A program made the position numbers and the translations under genes. Of a stretch of 7,995 bases of DNA, positions 5,857 through 7,995 are shown one piece after another. Below the pieces are notes generated by a model. That model searched no databases, had not been told where the DNA came from, and saw only the letters and a program-made list of their open reading frames with translations. The DNA lies in NCBI GenBank assembly GCA_012719015.1, contig JAAYBE010000083.1:1-7995 (forward strand), written 5' to 3'. Each line of letters opens with the position of its first letter. Position 1 is the stretch's first letter. Source of the stretch: Actinomycetota bacterium (GTDB lineage Bacteria; Actinomycetota; Thermoleophilia; UBA2241).

Positions 5857-6822
5857 GTGGCCGGCGAGAAACTGCAGATCGCCCTCTACTGGGGCGCCGC
5901 GTGCGGCGGGTGCGACGTCGCCGTGCTCGACACGAACGAGTTCATCCTTGACGTCCACGCCGCGGCGGACATCCGCCTCTGGCCGATCGCCGTGGACGGC
6001 AAGTACGCCGACGTGGAGGCCATGGAGGACGGGGAGCTCGATCTCGCCCTCTACAACGGCGCCGTGCGCAACTCCGAGAACGAGCACATCGCCAAGCTGC
6101 TGCGGCGCAAGAGCAAGGTGCTGGTGGCCTTCGGGTCCTGTGCCCACCTCGGCGGTATCCCGGGGCTGGCCAACCTCGCCTCGCGCGACGAGATCATGAA
6201 CGTCGCCTATCTGCACAACCCCAGCATCGAGAAGGGCAACACCACGCTGCCCCGTCCCGAGAGCGGCGTGAACGGATCCACGCTCACGATCCCGGAGTTC
6301 TACAAGCGCGTCTACGAGCTGGACGACGTGGTCCCCGTCGACTACTACGTGCCGGGTTGTCCACCGGCGGCCGACCGGATCAAGGAGGTGCTGCAGGCGG
6401 TGGTGAGCGGCGGGCTGCCGGTACCCGGGTCCGTCGTGGGGGCCAACGAGACGGCGTTGTGCGACGAGTGCCCCCGCACCAAGAACGAGAAGAAGGTCAA
6501 GGCCTTCCATCGGCCCTGGCAGGTGATGATCGACCCCGAGACGTGCCTGCTCGAACAGGGCGTGCTCTGTGCGGGCGTCGCCACACGCGGGGGCTGCGGG
6601 GCCCGTTGTCCGTCCAGCGGTATCCCCTGCCGCGGCTGCTACGGTCCGTTGCCCGGGGTCGTGGATCAGGGGGCCAAACTGCTGTCGGCCGTCGTCTCGG
6701 TGATCGACTCCAACGACGCCGAGGAGATCGACCGCATCCTCGACGGCCTGCCCGACTTCACCGGGTTCGCGTACCGCTTCAGCGCGCCCTCGTCGCTGCT
6801 GCAAAGGAGCGTCCGCCAATGA
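5857..6822 (+). CDS. mvhG: F420-non-reducing [NiFe] hydrogenase, small subunit (MvhG, group 3c type)
   Basis: 321 aa, no twin-arginine signal peptide, so a cytoplasmic hydrogenase. The N-terminal half binds the proximal cluster: YWGAACGGCD (C16, C19), AFGSCAHLGG (C95) and YYVPGCPP (C168). The C-terminal half has eight further cysteines in MvhG order for two more [4Fe-4S] clusters: LCDECPR (C202, C205), C230, C238 (CLLEQGVLC), GGCGARCP (C247, C251) and GIPCRGC (C258, C261). It passes electrons from the NiFe site in MvhA to MvhD. The start is a GTG at 5857, six bases after the mvhD stop; AGAGG and the overlapping GAGGT (5849-5853) can serve as ribosome site, and the sequence MAGEKLQIALYWGAACGG fits the family start. 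The stop overlaps the next gene's ATG. The pairing with MvhD and HdrA supports group 3c rather than the F420-reducing group 3a. Confidence 0.95.
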   Translation: MAGEKLQIALYWGAACGGCDVAVLDTNEFILDVHAAADIRLWPIAVDGKYADVEAMEDGELDLALYNGAVRNSENEHIAKLLRRKSKVLVAFGSCAHLGGIPGLANLASRDEIMNVAYLHNPSIEKGNTTLPRPESGVNGSTLTIPEFYKRVYELDDVVPVDYYVPGCPPAADRIKEVLQAVVSGGLPVPGSVVGANETALCDECPRTKNEKKVKAFHRPWQVMIDPETCLLEQGVLCAGVATRGGCGARCPSSGIPCRGCYGPLPGVVDQGAKLLSAVVSVIDSNDAEEIDRILDGLPDFTGFAYRFSAPSSLLQRSVRQ

Positions 6823-7995
6823 CCAGGAAGATCAGCATCGATCCCATCACCCGTCTGGAGGGCCACGGCAAGATCGAGATCTTCCTCGACGACGCCGGGG
6901 CCGTCGAAGACTGCTACATGCAGATCCCGGAGTTGCGCGGGTTCGAGCGCTTCGTCGTGGGGCGACCGATCGAGGAGCTGCCGCGGATCGTGACGCGCAT
7001 CTGCGGCGTGTGCCCCGCCTGCCACCACATGGCCAGCGCCAAGGCCGTGGACGAGTGCTTCGGGGGGGAGGTCGCGCCGCTGGCCGTGAAGCTCCGCCGC
7101 ATGTACTACAACGCCCACTTCATGCACAGCCACATCGCCCACTTCTACGCCCTGGCCGCGCCGGACTTCGTGCTCGGACCCGACGCCGACCCGGCCGTCC
7201 GCAACGTACTCGGCGTGGTGGGCAAGGTGGGCCTCGAGATCGGCGGCGCCGTGATCGCCTCCCGCGGCAAGGCGCAGGAGATCCAGCGCATCATCGGCGG
7301 GCGTTCCACCCAGGACATCTGGTGCATACCCGGCGGCGTCGCCAAGGGCCTGCGGCCGGACGAGCTGGAACAGATCAAACCGATGGCGGCCGATCTCTAC
7401 GACTTCACGCAGTTCTCGCTGCAGCTCTTCCGCGACGTCGTGCTCGCCAACCCCACGTACCTCGAGATCATCGCCAACGGCCCGTACACGCTCGACGTAC
7501 ACAACATGGGTCTGGTCGACGAGAACAACGCGGTGGACTTCTACGACGGTCAGGTGCGCGTGGTCGACTTCGAGGGCGCGGAGATCTGCCGCTACGAGCC
7601 CCGCGAGTACGCCGACTACGTGGCGGAGCACGTGGAGCCGTGGTCCTACCTCAAGTTCCCCTACCTCAAGCGGCGCGGATGGAAGGGGTTCGTGGAGGGC
7701 ATCGACACGCCGATCTACTGCGCCACGCCGCTCTCCCGGCTCAACGTGGCCGACCGCATGGCCACGCCCAAGGCGCAGGAGGGGTTCGAGGAGATGTTCA
7801 CGACGCTCGGGGGACATCCGAGCCGCATGCTCCTCGCCCAGCACTGGGCCCGCCTCGTGGAGATGGTGCAGAACGCCGAGGCGCTGCGCATGTACTGCGA
7901 CGACCCCGAGATCACCGGCGACGCGTACCGCGTGATCCCCGAGCGGGTCACCGGCGAGGGGGTGGCCATCGTGGAGGCCATGCGCGGGACCCTCA
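6819..7995 (+). CDS. mvhA: F420-non-reducing [NiFe] hydrogenase, large subunit (MvhA, group 3c type), cut by the right edge
   Basis: 392 residues are visible; the family is usually about 470, so roughly the last 80 lie outside. It begins with ITRLEGHGKIEIFLDDAG (E14 conserved) and has the proximal NiFe-binding motif RICGVCPACHH (60-70: C62, C65, H69). Other family landmarks are MYYNAHFMHSHIAHFY, a PGG stretch (IWCIPGGVAKG) and ATPLSRLNVADRMATPKA in the later part. The second NiFe motif, DPCxxC near the C-terminus, is not in the window, so an intact active site cannot be confirmed. The protein splits or forms H2 in the cytoplasm. The ATG overlaps the mvhG stop by four bases, and AAAGGAG (6803-6809) lies nine bases upstream. 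A maturation protease or other Hdr/hydrogenase genes may follow beyond the edge. Confidence 0.95.
   Translation, partial: MTRKISIDPITRLEGHGKIEIFLDDAGAVEDCYMQIPELRGFERFVVGRPIEELPRIVTRICGVCPACHHMASAKAVDECFGGEVAPLAVKLRRMYYNAHFMHSHIAHFYALAAPDFVLGPDADPAVRNVLGVVGKVGLEIGGAVIASRGKAQEIQRIIGGRSTQDIWCIPGGVAKGLRPDELEQIKPMAADLYDFTQFSLQLFRDVVLANPTYLEIIANGPYTLDVHNMGLVDENNAVDFYDGQVRVVDFEGAEICRYEPREYADYVAEHVEPWSYLKFPYLKRRGWKGFVEGIDTPIYCATPLSRLNVADRMATPKAQEGFEEMFTTLGGHPSRMLLAQHWARLVEMVQNAEALRMYCDDPEITGDAYRVIPERVTGEGVAIVEAMRGTL

Noticed and set aside
5293..7844. Two long minus-strand open frames opposite mvhD, mvhG and mvhA
   Set aside because: Same high-GC shadow effect; compositionally odd products without motifs, opposite genes of certain identity.

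Overview
The window is high-G+C DNA with strongly G/C-biased third codon positions, GTG as well as ATG starts, and tightly packed genes preceded by clear Shine-Dalgarno sites. The content points to an anaerobe with hydrogen- and ferredoxin-based metabolism. An anaerobic lineage of Actinomycetota is my best guess from base composition and gene style. This is weakly supported; Desulfobacterota, Chloroflexota or another high-GC anaerobe are possible. No rRNA, tRNA, mobile element or CRISPR array was seen.

Layout. Positions 1-356 (minus strand) hold the start of a GAF-domain sensor-type protein that runs off the left edge. Positions 357-694 are a divergent intergenic region with candidate promoters in both directions and two small dyads. 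From 695 to the right edge, six plus-strand genes form one apparent operon: (1) a 603-aa HdrA-like flavoprotein with an inserted ferredoxin domain; (2) a 388-aa QmoC-like membrane subunit (HdrC-type iron-sulfur domain fused to a six-helix cytochrome b-like domain); (3) a second, 574-aa HdrA-like flavoprotein with a C-terminal ferredoxin domain; (4) MvhD; (5) MvhG, the small subunit of a group 3c-type [NiFe] hydrogenase; (6) MvhA, the large subunit, cut by the right edge. Gaps are at most 12 bases, and two junctions are 4-base ATGA overlaps.

How they may work together. MvhA/MvhG would oxidise H2 in the cytoplasm and MvhD would pass electrons to the HdrA-type flavoproteins. In methanogens the partners of HdrA are HdrC and HdrB, which reduce heterodisulfide. 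Here no HdrB is visible; the HdrC-like module is fused to a membrane anchor as in QmoC of sulfate reducers, so the likely high-potential partner is the quinone pool. The most interesting inference is a membrane-attached H2:quinone oxidoreductase that may use flavin-based electron bifurcation to reduce ferredoxin at the same time (or runs in reverse). The two HdrA copies are complementary: each lacks iron-sulfur modules that the other keeps, so together they make about one full HdrA set. This suggests an obligate asymmetric heterodimer.
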